A stretch of DNA of 64,000 nucleotides, taken from the NCBI GenBank assembly GCA_013177855.1, contig JABLYA010000001.1, positions 2,250,983-2,314,982 on the forward strand, read 5' to 3'. The DNA is from Ignavibacteria bacterium (GTDB lineage Bacteria > Bacteroidota > Ignavibacteria > Ch128b). The first letter of the stretch is position 1. Each line of letters opens with the position of its first letter. This document shows positions 1 to 8,472 of this stretch, one piece after another. The notes beneath the pieces were generated by a model that saw nothing but the letters and a program-made list of their open reading frames with translations, was not told the DNA's origin and made no database searches. Both the position numbers and the translations under genes were made by a program.

Positions 1-2625
1 ATTGAATTTTATCATTTTATAAATCGAATGAGTTTCTGGATGGCTACTGGCAGTGGCAAAACTTTAGTCATTGTAAAGCTCCTTGAGATTTTAGGAAATT
101 TAATAAGCTCAAATCAGATCCCAGCAAAAGATATTTTGTTTCTTACCTATCGTGAAGATTTAATTGAACAGTTTAAAAGACATATTGAAGAATTTAACTA
201 TTCTAACAATAGTGTATTTATAAATTTATATGATTTGAAAAATTATGATTTGATAAAAAGAGAAAATAGATTAAGATATGGAAATGAATTGACTGTATTT
301 TATTACCGAAGCGATTTAATTTCAGATGAACATAAGGATAAGATTATAGATTTTAGAAATTATGATAACTTTGGTAATTGGTATCTATTGCTCGATGAAG
401 CTCACAAGGGAGAAAAAGAGGATAGTAAAAGGCAGCAGTATTATTCAATCCTTTCAAGAAATGGATTTTTATTTAACTTCTCTGCAACTTTTACTGACCA
501 GATTGATTTTGCAACTTGTGTCTTTAACTTTAATCTAGAAAAGTTTATAACCAACGGATATGGAAAACAAATTTTTATTTCAAAAAGCGATATTTCAAAT
601 ATCAGCAACAAAGATGACTTCTCTGATGAAGAAAAAAAGATTATAGTTCTAAAGATTTTGCTTTTATATGCTTTTATTGCAAGTCAAAAAAAATATATTG
701 GTGATAAATTTTATCATAAACCGCTCATTATCACATTAGTAAATTCTGTTAATACTGAAGATTCTGATTTATATCTTTTCTTTAAAGAAATTGAAAGAAT
801 CGCTGTTGGGGAAGGTGATAATGAGATTTTAGAGGAAGCAAAATTAAAATTACTAATTGAAACAAATGGTACCTGTGAATTTACGAATGAAGTTATATCA
901 TTCGATAAAGATATTATTAATAGTCTTACTTATGATGATATTTTGAAGTATGTCTTTAATGCAGAAACATATGGCAGAATAGAAGTTTTAAAAATACCCA
1001 GCAATAAACAGGAAATTGTTTTTAAACTCACATCAAGCGATAAACCTTTTGGACTTATAAAAATAGGTGATATCTCTGAGTGGTTAAAAAATAAACTCAC
1101 AGGCTATGAAATAATTGAAACATTCGACAACGAAAGTGTATTTACAAAACTCAATAAGGATGATTCTGATATTACTATTTTAATGGGCTCTCGCTCTTTT
1201 TATGAAGGATGGGATAGTAACAGGCCTAATATTATTCTCTATATTAATATTGGTAAAGGCAGTGATTCAAGAAAATTTGTTTTACAATCTATTGGCCGAG
1301 GTGTAAGAATAGAACCCATACCAAACCGTCGAAAAAGAATTCAATTCTTATATAATAACAATGAAATAAACAAAGAAGAATTTGATCAAATTAAGAATTA
1401 TGTACAGGCTCTTGAGACATTGTTTGTATTTGGAACTAAAGCTAAAAATCTTGCAGAAGTTATCGAGACACTTAAAGAAGAAAAGCAGGAAGAATTACTT
1501 GGTGATTTATTCGAAATAAATCCAGATATAATTGATAAACTACTGCTAATTCCCGTTTACAAAGAATCTGAAAAAATCATTGCCGAAGAAAGAGAAACTA
1601 TTAAGTTCTTAATTCATTCCGCAGATTATCAAAAAGTAAAAGAATATTTTAATTATTTGGGCGATAAAATTGTATTGATCAAATATCAGTGTAATGTATC
1701 CGTACTTAATGTTTTGAAAAGAGGCTTTAATGGATACGCTGATAATTACTTTAAATTAGATTCTCAAATTAGTCCAATCAAAAATCCAGATTTGTTGCTG
1801 CGCACCATAATTAGACACTTCGAAAATAAAGTAAAAGAGTTCAATACATTCAAACCATTACAAAATGAAATTATTCATTTCAAAAGTATAAGAATATCAA
1901 AAGATAAATTGGATGCTCTTAGGGAAAAGATTGAAATAGTAAAAAGGGTAAAAGACCGAGATGGATTAGTAGCTGCACTTAGAGAAAGATTTCAACGTGG
2001 TGAGATTTCTTTAGATGATTATACAAGACAAATAGAAGAGATTGCTATTAATCTAACAAGGGAAACAGAAGTTTCTTATAGCGTAAATGAAAATCTAAAA
2101 ATTAAATATTTATCCAATCATTACTACATACCTGTTGCATTAATAGAATCAGATACAGCAATTTATATTCAACATATTATCAAACATCCGAGTGAAGTAT
2201 ATTTTATTAACGAATTAGAAAATTACCTGCAAAAGAATGATAATAAATTAAAAAATTTTGATTGGTGGTATTTTTCAAAAATTGATGAAACTTTAGATGA
2301 AGTTTTCATACCATACCATAATCCAAAATTAAAAAGGATAGTGAAATTCAAGCCTGATTTTATTTTCTGGCTAAAAAAGGATTCAAACTATTTCATTTTG
2401 TTTGTTGACCCTAAAAGTACTGAGTATACTGATGCCTTTAGAAAAATAGATGGTTATAAAAAGATTTTTGAAAGTGATAATAACTTGCGAATTTTTAATT
2501 ATAATGGTTTACAAATCAAAGTTTATCTCAAACTTTTTAATACTAAGATATTAACGCCCCCTGAACAAGATCGGAGCTTTTGGTGTGACGATATTAATCA
2601 ATTGTTTAATGCTATTATTAATTAA
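1..2625 (+). CDS. Type III restriction-type helicase/nuclease (Res-like), 5' end outside window
   Basis: DNA-translocating ATPase with a C-terminal nuclease-like domain, resembling the Res subunit of type III restriction systems. The frame is open to the first base of the window, so the true start lies upstream and the N-terminus is missing. Seen: Walker A (ATGSGKT, nt 43-63), DEAH box (nt 394-405), a helicase motif III-like SAT, and a motif VI-like GRGVR about residue 420. Near the C-terminus a KPD followed by D-P-K (nt 2407-2415) fits a PD-(D/E)xK nuclease core. The modification (Mod) partner would be expected nearby but is not in this window, so it may lie upstream. A solitary DEAD-family helicase-nuclease is the alternative. 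The next 80 bases show no terminator, then a tandem repeat array begins. Confidence 0.8.
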   Translation: MEFYHFINRMSFWMATGSGKTLVIVKLLEILGNLISSNQIPAKDILFLTYREDLIEQFKRHIEEFNYSNNSVFINLYDLKNYDLIKRENRLRYGNELTVFYYRSDLISDEHKDKIIDFRNYDNFGNWYLLLDEAHKGEKEDSKRQQYYSILSRNGFLFNFSATFTDQIDFATCVFNFNLEKFITNGYGKQIFISKSDISNISNKDDFSDEEKKIIVLKILLLYAFIASQKKYIGDKFYHKPLIITLVNSVNTEDSDLYLFFKEIERIAVGEGDNEILEEAKLKLLIETNGTCEFTNEVISFDKDIINSLTYDDILKYVFNAETYGRIEVLKIPSNKQEIVFKLTSSDKPFGLIKIGDISEWLKNKLTGYEIIETFDNESVFTKLNKDDSDITILMGSRSFYEGWDSNRPNIILYINIGKGSDSRKFVLQSIGRGVRIEPIPNRRKRIQFLYNNNEINKEEFDQIKNYVQALETLFVFGTKAKNLAEVIETLKEEKQEELLGDLFEINPDIIDKLLLIPVYKESEKIIAEERETIKFLIHSADYQKVKEYFNYLGDKIVLIKYQCNVSVLNVLKRGFNGYADNYFKLDSQISPIKNPDLLLRTIIRHFENKVKEFNTFKPLQNEIIHFKSIRISKDKLDALREKIEIVKRVKDRDGLVAALRERFQRGEISLDDYTRQIEEIAINLTRETEVSYSVNENLKIKYLSNHYYIPVALIESDTAIYIQHIIKHPSEVYFINELENYLQKNDNKLKNFDWWYFSKIDETLDEVFIPYHNPKLKRIVKFKPDFIFWLKKDSNYFILFVDPKSTEYTDAFRKIDGYKKIFESDNNLRIFNYNGLQIKVYLKLFNTKILTPPEQDRSFWCDDINQLFNAIIN

Positions 2626-2705
2626 ACATCTTTGATTAATTAATATTAAAACAATTATTATTCCTCGAAATAAAAATATTCTTTGATCTAACATTTTATC
2701 TGAAT

Positions 2706-3230
2706 GTGGGGAAAGTTTATAAAGCCATAGTGAATAAAAAGAGCCACTCGGAAAACTTTCAAACCCAATTAGGATATGAGTACTCCCTCTTCGGAAACTC
2801 TACTGACCTTTTCGGAAGATTATATTACCTTTTCGGAAAGATATATAACCGTTGCGGAATGATATATAGCCGTTGCGGAATCAAATATGACCCGTTCGGA
2901 TTAAAATATAACCTCTTCGGAAAGACAGATATCCTCTTCTGAATGATATATAACCATTGCGGAATCAAATATGACCTGTTCGGATTAAAATATAACCTCT
3001 TCGGAATGACATATAACCATTTCGGAAGCGTATATAACCTCATCGGAAAGATATATAACCTCTTCGGAATGACATATTACCGTTTCGGAATCGCATATAA
3101 TCTGTTCGGAACGATATATAACCGTTTCGGAAGCGTATATAACCTCTTCGGAATGATATATAACCTCTTCGGAATGATGTATTTATGGGAATATTTCATA
3201 AATATCATAAAAATTTCAATTTTTTGCTGA
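2706..3230 (+). pseudogene. Repeat-encoded open frame interrupted by one stop codon
   Basis: A GTG-initiated frame whose body is built almost entirely from heptapeptide repeats of the form F-G-x-x-Y-N-x, one per 21-bp DNA repeat. An in-frame TGA at 2940-2942 splits it: the repeat unit normally reads TTC GGA, here TTC TGA. The frame then continues as if uninterrupted to 3230 and ends in a short hydrophobic non-repeat tail. The first 20 codons are not repeated. Because the repeat length is a multiple of three, open frames appear by chance on both strands (all three minus frames of the consensus are open), so openness is weak evidence of coding. It may be a decayed or readthrough gene or simply non-coding satellite DNA. 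No known family is recognised. Confidence 0.3.
2769..3188 (+). repeat. 21-bp tandem repeat array, about 20 units
   Basis: Twenty head-to-tail 21-bp units run without spacers; the consensus is close to TTCGGAATGATATATAACC plus two variable bases. The core TCGGA (or GCGGA) and the TAT-AACC block are the best conserved; unit 1 and the last unit are degenerate. A second-order duplication is visible: the stretch from 2857 recurs from 2941 (offset 84 bp, four units) with only a few differences. In the plus frame each unit encodes FGMIYNL-like heptads. The array sits between the restriction-type gene and an unknown two-repeat protein. Confidence 0.95.
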
Positions 3231-3558
3231 AAATTAAAGTTTTATTAAAAAAGCCTTAAAAATCTGAAAATTTTATTGGTTTTAATTTTTAATTAATAGA
3301 AGTTGATTTTTTTTGCATATTTCATATATTTACACCAGAATTTAAGGGTAATCGAAAAAATTTATTAAAATATTCAATTAATCGAGTGAAAAAATTTTGA
3401 TTTTTTGCTCGATTTTAAATTCTGTATTATCCGGGGATTGGGCAAAAAATCTATTATTAGGATTGAAAATTGATTTGTTTTTGGAGTTTTTTTGACTGTT
3501 TCTATTTGAGACAGTTATTTAATTAACTAATCAAAAACCAAATCTAAGGAGATATTCT
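3189..3558. other. Intergenic region, AT-rich, no gene seen
   Basis: Very T-rich DNA between the repeat array and the next gene. It contains the tail of the repeat-derived frame (to 3230), a stem-loop at 3380-3414, and a possible weak Bacteroidota-type promoter: TTTG at 3480-3483 and TCTATTTG at 3501-3508, which matches the -7 consensus TAnnTTTG at all but one position. No other coding frame or RNA was recognised. Confidence 0.5.
3380..3414 (+). terminator. Stem-loop, terminator-like
   Basis: A perfect 7-bp stem AATCGAG/CTCGATT continues after a small mismatch into A6/T6 pairing and is followed by TTTAAAT. It could end transcription through the repeat array or be a structured leader for the gene at 3559. 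The T-tail is short, so the terminator call is tentative. Confidence 0.35.
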
Positions 3559-4287
3559 ATGGCACATTTAAATAAACGCTCAATTTCTGAGTTGTTAACT
3601 TCAGCTCAGACGGTGATATTTAATTCATTAGCCGACCCTGAAATCCTTGGATATGTATCAAAATACGGTTATACCAAGGAGAAAATCGAAGAGGGTAAAA
3701 ATCTTTATGAAGCAGCTGTTGAAGCAAAAAACAATCAAACCAAGGCTGCTGGTGCCCAATATCAGGCAACAGAGGTTCTTAAAAAAATAGAAAAAATTGC
3801 TCGTGAAGCTTATCTTGATTTGGCAAAAGTTGCACGTGCTGTATTTAAGGATGATAAATCAAGACTTGCACAATTAGGAATAACCGGGAAAATGCCTCTC
3901 AAAACAGCTGACTTTCTCAACGTAAGTATGAATGCCTTTAATAATGCTTTGACCATTCCAGAAATTTTGGATTCGCTTACTCATTTTGGTTATGATGAAG
4001 CTAAATTGAATTCAGAAAAACAAAAGATAATTGATTTCGAGCAAGCTAACTTAAGACAGGAAGCAGCTAAAGGTGCAGCTCAACAGGCTACTAAAGATCA
4101 AGAAGCTGCTTTGAATGCTCTGGATAAATGGCTATCTCAATATGTTAGTATTGTAAAAGTTGCTTTGAAAGATAACAAACAATTAATGGAAAAATTGGGG
4201 ATAAGAGTTTATTCAGGTAAGACAAAAGCACAGCGTGAAGGTGTAAAAAAAGCTCAAGCAACAAAGGCAAATAAAAAAGGCCAGTAA
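3559..4287 (+). CDS. Hypothetical protein with internal two-fold repeat
   Basis: A 242-residue soluble protein with no signal peptide and no recognised family. It consists of two related halves of about 105 residues. Each begins with a PEIL motif (residues ~28 and ~135), then an F/YGY turn, a long Ala/Gln/Lys-rich probable coiled-coil helix ending in QAT, and a final segment with VAxxxKD and an LGI motif. A short Lys/Ala-rich tail follows. The ATG is preceded by AAGGAG at good spacing. A strong terminator follows directly, so the gene is probably transcribed alone. The composition suggests an all-helical protein, possibly DNA- or surface-associated, but the function is unknown. Confidence 0.75.
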   Translation: MAHLNKRSISELLTSAQTVIFNSLADPEILGYVSKYGYTKEKIEEGKNLYEAAVEAKNNQTKAAGAQYQATEVLKKIEKIAREAYLDLAKVARAVFKDDKSRLAQLGITGKMPLKTADFLNVSMNAFNNALTIPEILDSLTHFGYDEAKLNSEKQKIIDFEQANLRQEAAKGAAQQATKDQEAALNALDKWLSQYVSIVKVALKDNKQLMEKLGIRVYSGKTKAQREGVKKAQATKANKKGQ

Positions 4288-4303
4288 ATTATAGAGTAAA
4301 TAT

Positions 4304-4336
4304 AAATGGTCAGTCGAAATTGGACTGACCATTTTT
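4304..4336 (+). terminator. Rho-independent terminator
   Basis: A 12-bp perfect stem (AAATGGTCAGTC with GACTGACCATTT) closes a 7-base loop and runs into a T5 tract. It lies 17 bases after the stop of the two-repeat protein and before the next ribosome-binding site. Confidence 0.9.
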
Positions 4337-4367
4337 CTATTTTTTATCTAAACAATAAGGAGGTTCT

Positions 4368-5477
4368 ATGGATAATGAAATCGGGAAGAAAGATATTCGT
4401 ATAACTTTTCACACTTATGATTTTTTAGGATATTTTTTACCTGGGGCTGTGTTTTTATCTATAATTTATGTTTTTAAGAAATTAATAGAGGAATTTTATA
4501 AAGGCCCTTTTCCGCCTTTTCATTATTTAATCTCATCTTTTAAATCATACTTTTCTGGTTCTAATTCCCATTGGGCTTCTGAGGTTGTATTTCTAGTTTT
4601 ATTTATTATTTTTTGTTACTCACTCGGTCATTTAATTGCGTCTCTTTCCGCTTTTTTTCTAGATAGATTATTAGTTGGTAAATGTTATAAATATCCATAT
4701 GTGATTTTATTTAAAATAATTGGTAATAGTAATAGTAATAGTAATAACAAATTAAAAAGGGTTTTGTTTTTCTTGGTTTTTGTTTCGAACATATTGTTTT
4801 TAATAAATCTTTTCTTATTTCAAAAACAATTGTTCTTCATTTCATTAGCAGTAATTGTTCTGCTGGGAATTATATCATTATCTTACATAAATAAAATTCA
4901 TGTAGAAGAAGAGCGCGGTCAAAATAATAAAGATAATTTTCTAATATCATTTATTATAAGAATTTTTGACACTAAGCTAATAAAAAAATTAGGGGTTATT
5001 GAAAATGTGTTAAAGTATTCATTAAATATTTACAGCACTTTTGATGATAATTTTATTAATAAATTCAAAGTTGCTTATAAAGAGGTATTTGATTCAGATT
5101 TAGAACAAGATAAAGTATTAGTTTATTGGAACTGCAGAAATTATATTTATCAAAAAGGAGGCGCTTTAAATGAAATGTTAATTAATTGGTTTAATCTATA
5201 TAGTTATTCAAGAAATTTGGCCTCAAGTGTCTATTTATCGTTCATTTATATTTTAATAATTATCTTTTATCAAGCTTTCATTATTGGTGATAAAAATTTA
5301 ATAACAAATTTTTCAACATTTAGCATTCATATTTTATCCTTAAAATTATTTTTATCATCGTTAATTATTATTTCAGTTTTATTCGTTCTAAGGTACTACT
5401 ATCTTTATTATATCTTTTACAATAAAAATTTGTATAGAACATTCTTTTACTTGTACCAACAAGAAAAAAAGAAGTAA
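4368..5477 (+). CDS. Multi-pass membrane protein of unknown function
   Basis: A 369-residue protein preceded by a strong AAGGAGG ribosome-binding site. About six hydrophobic segments are visible: residues ~18-38, ~65-90, ~120-137, ~141-160, ~278-300 and ~310-335. The intervening charged loop (~170-270) is probably cytoplasmic. An Asn-Ser microsatellite (residues ~120-126, four GTAATA units) sits just before the third segment. No catalytic motif or family is recognised. It stands between a terminator and lepA and shows no obvious functional link to either. Its position near a restriction-type gene and its odd composition are compatible with an accessory gene, but nothing in the sequence proves a defence role. 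Confidence 0.7.
   Translation: MDNEIGKKDIRITFHTYDFLGYFLPGAVFLSIIYVFKKLIEEFYKGPFPPFHYLISSFKSYFSGSNSHWASEVVFLVLFIIFCYSLGHLIASLSAFFLDRLLVGKCYKYPYVILFKIIGNSNSNSNNKLKRVLFFLVFVSNILFLINLFLFQKQLFFISLAVIVLLGIISLSYINKIHVEEERGQNNKDNFLISFIIRIFDTKLIKKLGVIENVLKYSLNIYSTFDDNFINKFKVAYKEVFDSDLEQDKVLVYWNCRNYIYQKGGALNEMLINWFNLYSYSRNLASSVYLSFIYILIIIFYQAFIIGDKNLITNFSTFSIHILSLKLFLSSLIIISVLFVLRYYYLYYIFYNKNLYRTFFYLYQQEKKK
4723..4746 (+). repeat. Hexanucleotide microsatellite (GTAATA)x4
   Basis: Four perfect copies of GTAATA lie inside the membrane-protein gene. They encode alternating Asn and Ser. Because the unit is six bases, copy-number change would alter length without shifting the frame. Confidence 0.85.
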
Positions 5478-5575
5478 ATCACTTTAAAATTATTACATAC
5501 TTTTTAATACTGCTTTTTTAGATTTTCTCTTTCAATCTTATATTGAACCAGAATTTTTATCATTCTTTTAGTTGT

Positions 5576-5583
5576 TATCTTTG
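5576..5583 (+). promoter_or_regulatory. Candidate -7 promoter element for lepA
   Basis: TATCTTTG matches the Bacteroidota -7 consensus TAnnTTTG exactly and lies 34 bases before the lepA ATG. No clear TTTG -33 element is found at the usual distance, only a T-run near 5554, so the call rests on one box. Confidence 0.35.
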
Positions 5584-5617
5584 CAATCAGGAAAATGAAA
5601 ATTAATTCAACGGAGTT

Positions 5618-7411
5618 ATGCTGAACATCAGGAATTTTTGCATAATTGCTCATATTGATCACGGTAAGTCGACTTTGGCAGATAGATTGCTCGAAAGAAC
5701 AGGAGCAATATCGGAAAGAGAACTTGTCGATCAGGTTCTGGATGATATGGATCTCGAGCGTGAGCGCGGAATTACCATAAAGTCTCACGCTGTTCAAATG
5801 AAATATAAACATACAGACGGTATTGAATATACGCTTAATTTAATCGATACTCCCGGTCATGTTGATTTCACATACGAAGTTTCGCGTTCTCTTGCTGCCT
5901 GCGAAGGTGCAATATTAGTCGTAGATGCCTCTCAAGGTGTTGAAGCTCAGACCATCAGTAACCTTTATATGGCAATTGAAGCAGGTCTCGAAATTATTCC
6001 GGTTATTAATAAAATCGATCTGCCTAGTGCAGATATCGAAAATGTTTCTCAACAAATCATTGATCTAATTGGCTGTAAAAAGGAAGAGATTATTCTTGCA
6101 TCGGCAAAACAAAAAATTGGTGTCGATGAAATATTAAAAGCAATTGTTGAAAGAATTCCACCACCTGAGGATAATCGAGATAAACCTCTTCGAGCATTGA
6201 TTTTTGATTCAAAGTATGATACTTATCGCGGGGTTATTACTTATATCAGAATTTTTGATGGAGAATTAAAAGAGGGTCAAAAAATAAAATTCTTCCGGAC
6301 AGATAAAACTTTTATCGCTGAAGAAGTCGGCGTGCTTGAACTGAAACCAGTCAGAAAAGGCATTCTTGAAGCAGGAAATGTTGGTTATCTGATCGCTGGT
6401 GTAAAAGATGTTCACGATACAAAAGTAGGAGATACAATTACCACGGTTGATAATCCAGCGGCTGAACCATTACACGGATACAAAGAAATAAAACCAATGG
6501 TTTTCAGCGGATTGTATCCAACTAACAGTGATAAATATCAAGAATTAAGAGATGCTTTAGATAAATATGTTCTAAACGATGCTGCCTTAACTTATCAACC
6601 AGAAACTTCAGCAGCGCTTGGATTTGGTTTTCGTTGTGGTTTTCTTGGATTACTTCATATGGAAATTGTTCAAGAAAGACTTTCGAGAGAATTTAATCAG
6701 GATATTATCACAACAATTCCAAATGTTGAGTATCATGTGACCAAGAGAAACGGCGAAAAAATTGTTGTGGATAATCCTGCCTTTATGCCTCCATTAGGTG
6801 AAATTGATTTTATAGAAGAACCTTATGTTAAAGCTCAGATTGTTACTCCAGCTGAATATATCGGGAATATTATGAAGTTATGTATGGATAGAAGAGGAAT
6901 TCATAAAAGCACAACTTATTTGAGTCCCACTCGTGTGGATATGCAATACGAACTTCCCCTTTCCGAAATCATATTTGATTTTTATGATAAGTTAAAATCA
7001 ATCTCCCGAGGCTATGCTTCATTTGATTATGAATTCATTGGTTATCGCGAATCTGATCTTGTTAAAGTAGAAATTTTATTAAATGGTGATCCAGTTGATG
7101 CATTTTCATTTATTGTCCATCGATCTAAAGCTTATGAATGGGGGAGAAAACTTTGTTCTAAATTGAAGGAACTTATCCCTCGTCAACTTTTCGAGGTTGT
7201 AATTCAAGCAGCCATTGGTAGTAAAGTAATTGCTCGTGATGTAATCAAACCACTTAGAAAAAATGTTCTTGCAAAATGTTATGGCGGAGATGTTACTCGA
7301 AAAAGAAAACTTCTTGAAAAGCAAAAAGAAGGCAAGAAGAGAATGAAGCAGGTTGGAAATGTAGAAATTCCGCAGGAAGCTTTCCTTGCTATCCTATCTA
7401 TGGAAGATTGA
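5618..7411 (+). CDS. lepA: Elongation factor 4 (LepA), back-translocating GTPase
   Basis: Ribosome-associated GTPase of the translation-factor superfamily, 597 residues, the normal length for LepA. Motifs in order: G1 AHIDHGKST (residues ~10-18), switch I RGIT, G3 DTPGH (~75), G4 NKID (~130), then EF-Tu domain II, EF-G III/V-like regions, and the LepA-specific C-terminal domain with [18 protein letters not shown]. The EF-G domain IV is absent, which separates it from EF-G. The start is an ATG after CGGAG. lepB follows 105 bases downstream in the same direction, an arrangement common in bacteria and the origin of the lepA name. Confidence 0.98.
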   Translation: MLNIRNFCIIAHIDHGKSTLADRLLERTGAISERELVDQVLDDMDLERERGITIKSHAVQMKYKHTDGIEYTLNLIDTPGHVDFTYEVSRSLAACEGAILVVDASQGVEAQTISNLYMAIEAGLEIIPVINKIDLPSADIENVSQQIIDLIGCKKEEIILASAKQKIGVDEILKAIVERIPPPEDNRDKPLRALIFDSKYDTYRGVITYIRIFDGELKEGQKIKFFRTDKTFIAEEVGVLELKPVRKGILEAGNVGYLIAGVKDVHDTKVGDTITTVDNPAAEPLHGYKEIKPMVFSGLYPTNSDKYQELRDALDKYVLNDAALTYQPETSAALGFGFRCGFLGLLHMEIVQERLSREFNQDIITTIPNVEYHVTKRNGEKIVVDNPAFMPPLGEIDFIEEPYVKAQIVTPAEYIGNIMKLCMDRRGIHKSTTYLSPTRVDMQYELPLSEIIFDFYDKLKSISRGYASFDYEFIGYRESDLVKVEILLNGDPVDAFSFIVHRSKAYEWGRKLCSKLKELIPRQLFEVVIQAAIGSKVIARDVIKPLRKNVLAKCYGGDVTRKRKLLEKQKEGKKRMKQVGNVEIPQEAFLAILSMED

Positions 7412-7516
7412 TTAATGTTTATGTTCTTGATCTTAAGTTTTCCAATGGAACAAAATCATCTTAAAATCAAATAAGGATATAATTAAATTCATTAAATCTG
7501 ATTGAGGAGAAATTAA

Positions 7517-8464
7517 ATGATAGATTGGCTCAAAAATTATTGGCGTAAACGACAGGAAATAAAAAGGAAGCGTGAAGAAGAAAAAGCAAAAAGAACCGTT
7601 AAAGAAAAGTTTCTGGATAATTTAAGAAACTTTTTCTGGGCTGCAGTTGCTGCATTAATTCTTAAAACATTTGTTATCGAAGCATATACTATTCCAACCG
7701 GTTCAATGGAAGATACTTTGCTGCCCGGTGATTTCCTGCTTGTAACCAAATTTACACTTGGTGCAACGACACCGAGAAATATCCCATTTACAAATGTTGC
7801 TTTGCCCTATTATCAGTTTCCCAAATTAAAAGAAGTTAAACGTGGAGATATAATTGTTTTTGAATATCCTGGCGATAGGGATGAGCTTCGACATGAAGAA
7901 ATTATGAATTATATCAAAAGATGTGTCGGATTACCGGGCGATACTATAACGATTGTTGATAAAGTCTTGTATGTAAATGGCGAACTCTTTCCTCCGCCTC
8001 CAAAGATGAAATTTTTAAATCCAGTTCCAACTCCAAAAGGTATAGGTAATCCGTACATCTTTCCAAGATTTTCGAATTTCAATGAAGATAATTATGGACC
8101 ACTTTATGTTCCCAAAAAAGGTGATACAGTCCATCTTTCACTTGATAATATTGAGCAATATCGCACTTTAATTAATCGTGAATACGGTCGAGAGGTTGTA
8201 AGAGTAATTGGTGACCAAATAACAATTGATGGTGTTCCAGCCAAGACTTATGTGATTAAAAAGAATTACTATTTTATGATGGGTGATAATCGTGATGATA
8301 GTGCTGATAGCCGCTTCTGGGGTTATGTTCCTGAAGATTTAATTATTGGCGAACCTCTTATCATTTATTGGTCGTGGGATAAAGAACTTCCAATGTTTCC
8401 TGATGTAATTAAAAAGTTGTCTTCCATCAGGTTAAATCGTATCGCTAAGTTGATACACAATTAA
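7517..8464 (+). CDS. lepB: Signal peptidase I
   Basis: Membrane-anchored serine protease that removes signal peptides from exported proteins, 315 residues. A positively charged N-terminus (residues 1-35) is followed by one membrane segment (~38-56). The catalytic Ser63 lies in TGSMEDTL and the general-base Lys134 in the box D motif KRCVGLPGD. Box E is MGDNRDDSADSRFWG near residue 255, with an extended P2 insertion between. A GAGGAG ribosome-binding site precedes the ATG. The gene is followed after 8 bases by an exported subtilase, so the two are probably cotranscribed. The family-typical length and both catalytic residues make the call firm. Confidence 0.97.
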   Translation: MIDWLKNYWRKRQEIKRKREEEKAKRTVKEKFLDNLRNFFWAAVAALILKTFVIEAYTIPTGSMEDTLLPGDFLLVTKFTLGATTPRNIPFTNVALPYYQFPKLKEVKRGDIIVFEYPGDRDELRHEEIMNYIKRCVGLPGDTITIVDKVLYVNGELFPPPPKMKFLNPVPTPKGIGNPYIFPRFSNFNEDNYGPLYVPKKGDTVHLSLDNIEQYRTLINREYGREVVRVIGDQITIDGVPAKTYVIKKNYYFMMGDNRDDSADSRFWGYVPEDLIIGEPLIIYWSWDKELPMFPDVIKKLSSIRLNRIAKLIHN

Positions 8465-8472
8465 TCTAAGAT

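Noticed and set aside
2825-3043. Minus-strand 72-codon frame rich in LYIIPK repeats
   Set aside because: It is the by-product of a repeat whose length is a multiple of three; all minus frames of the consensus are open.
2769-3188. CRISPR-like array
   Set aside because: Units are contiguous 21-mers without spacers, and no cas gene is seen.
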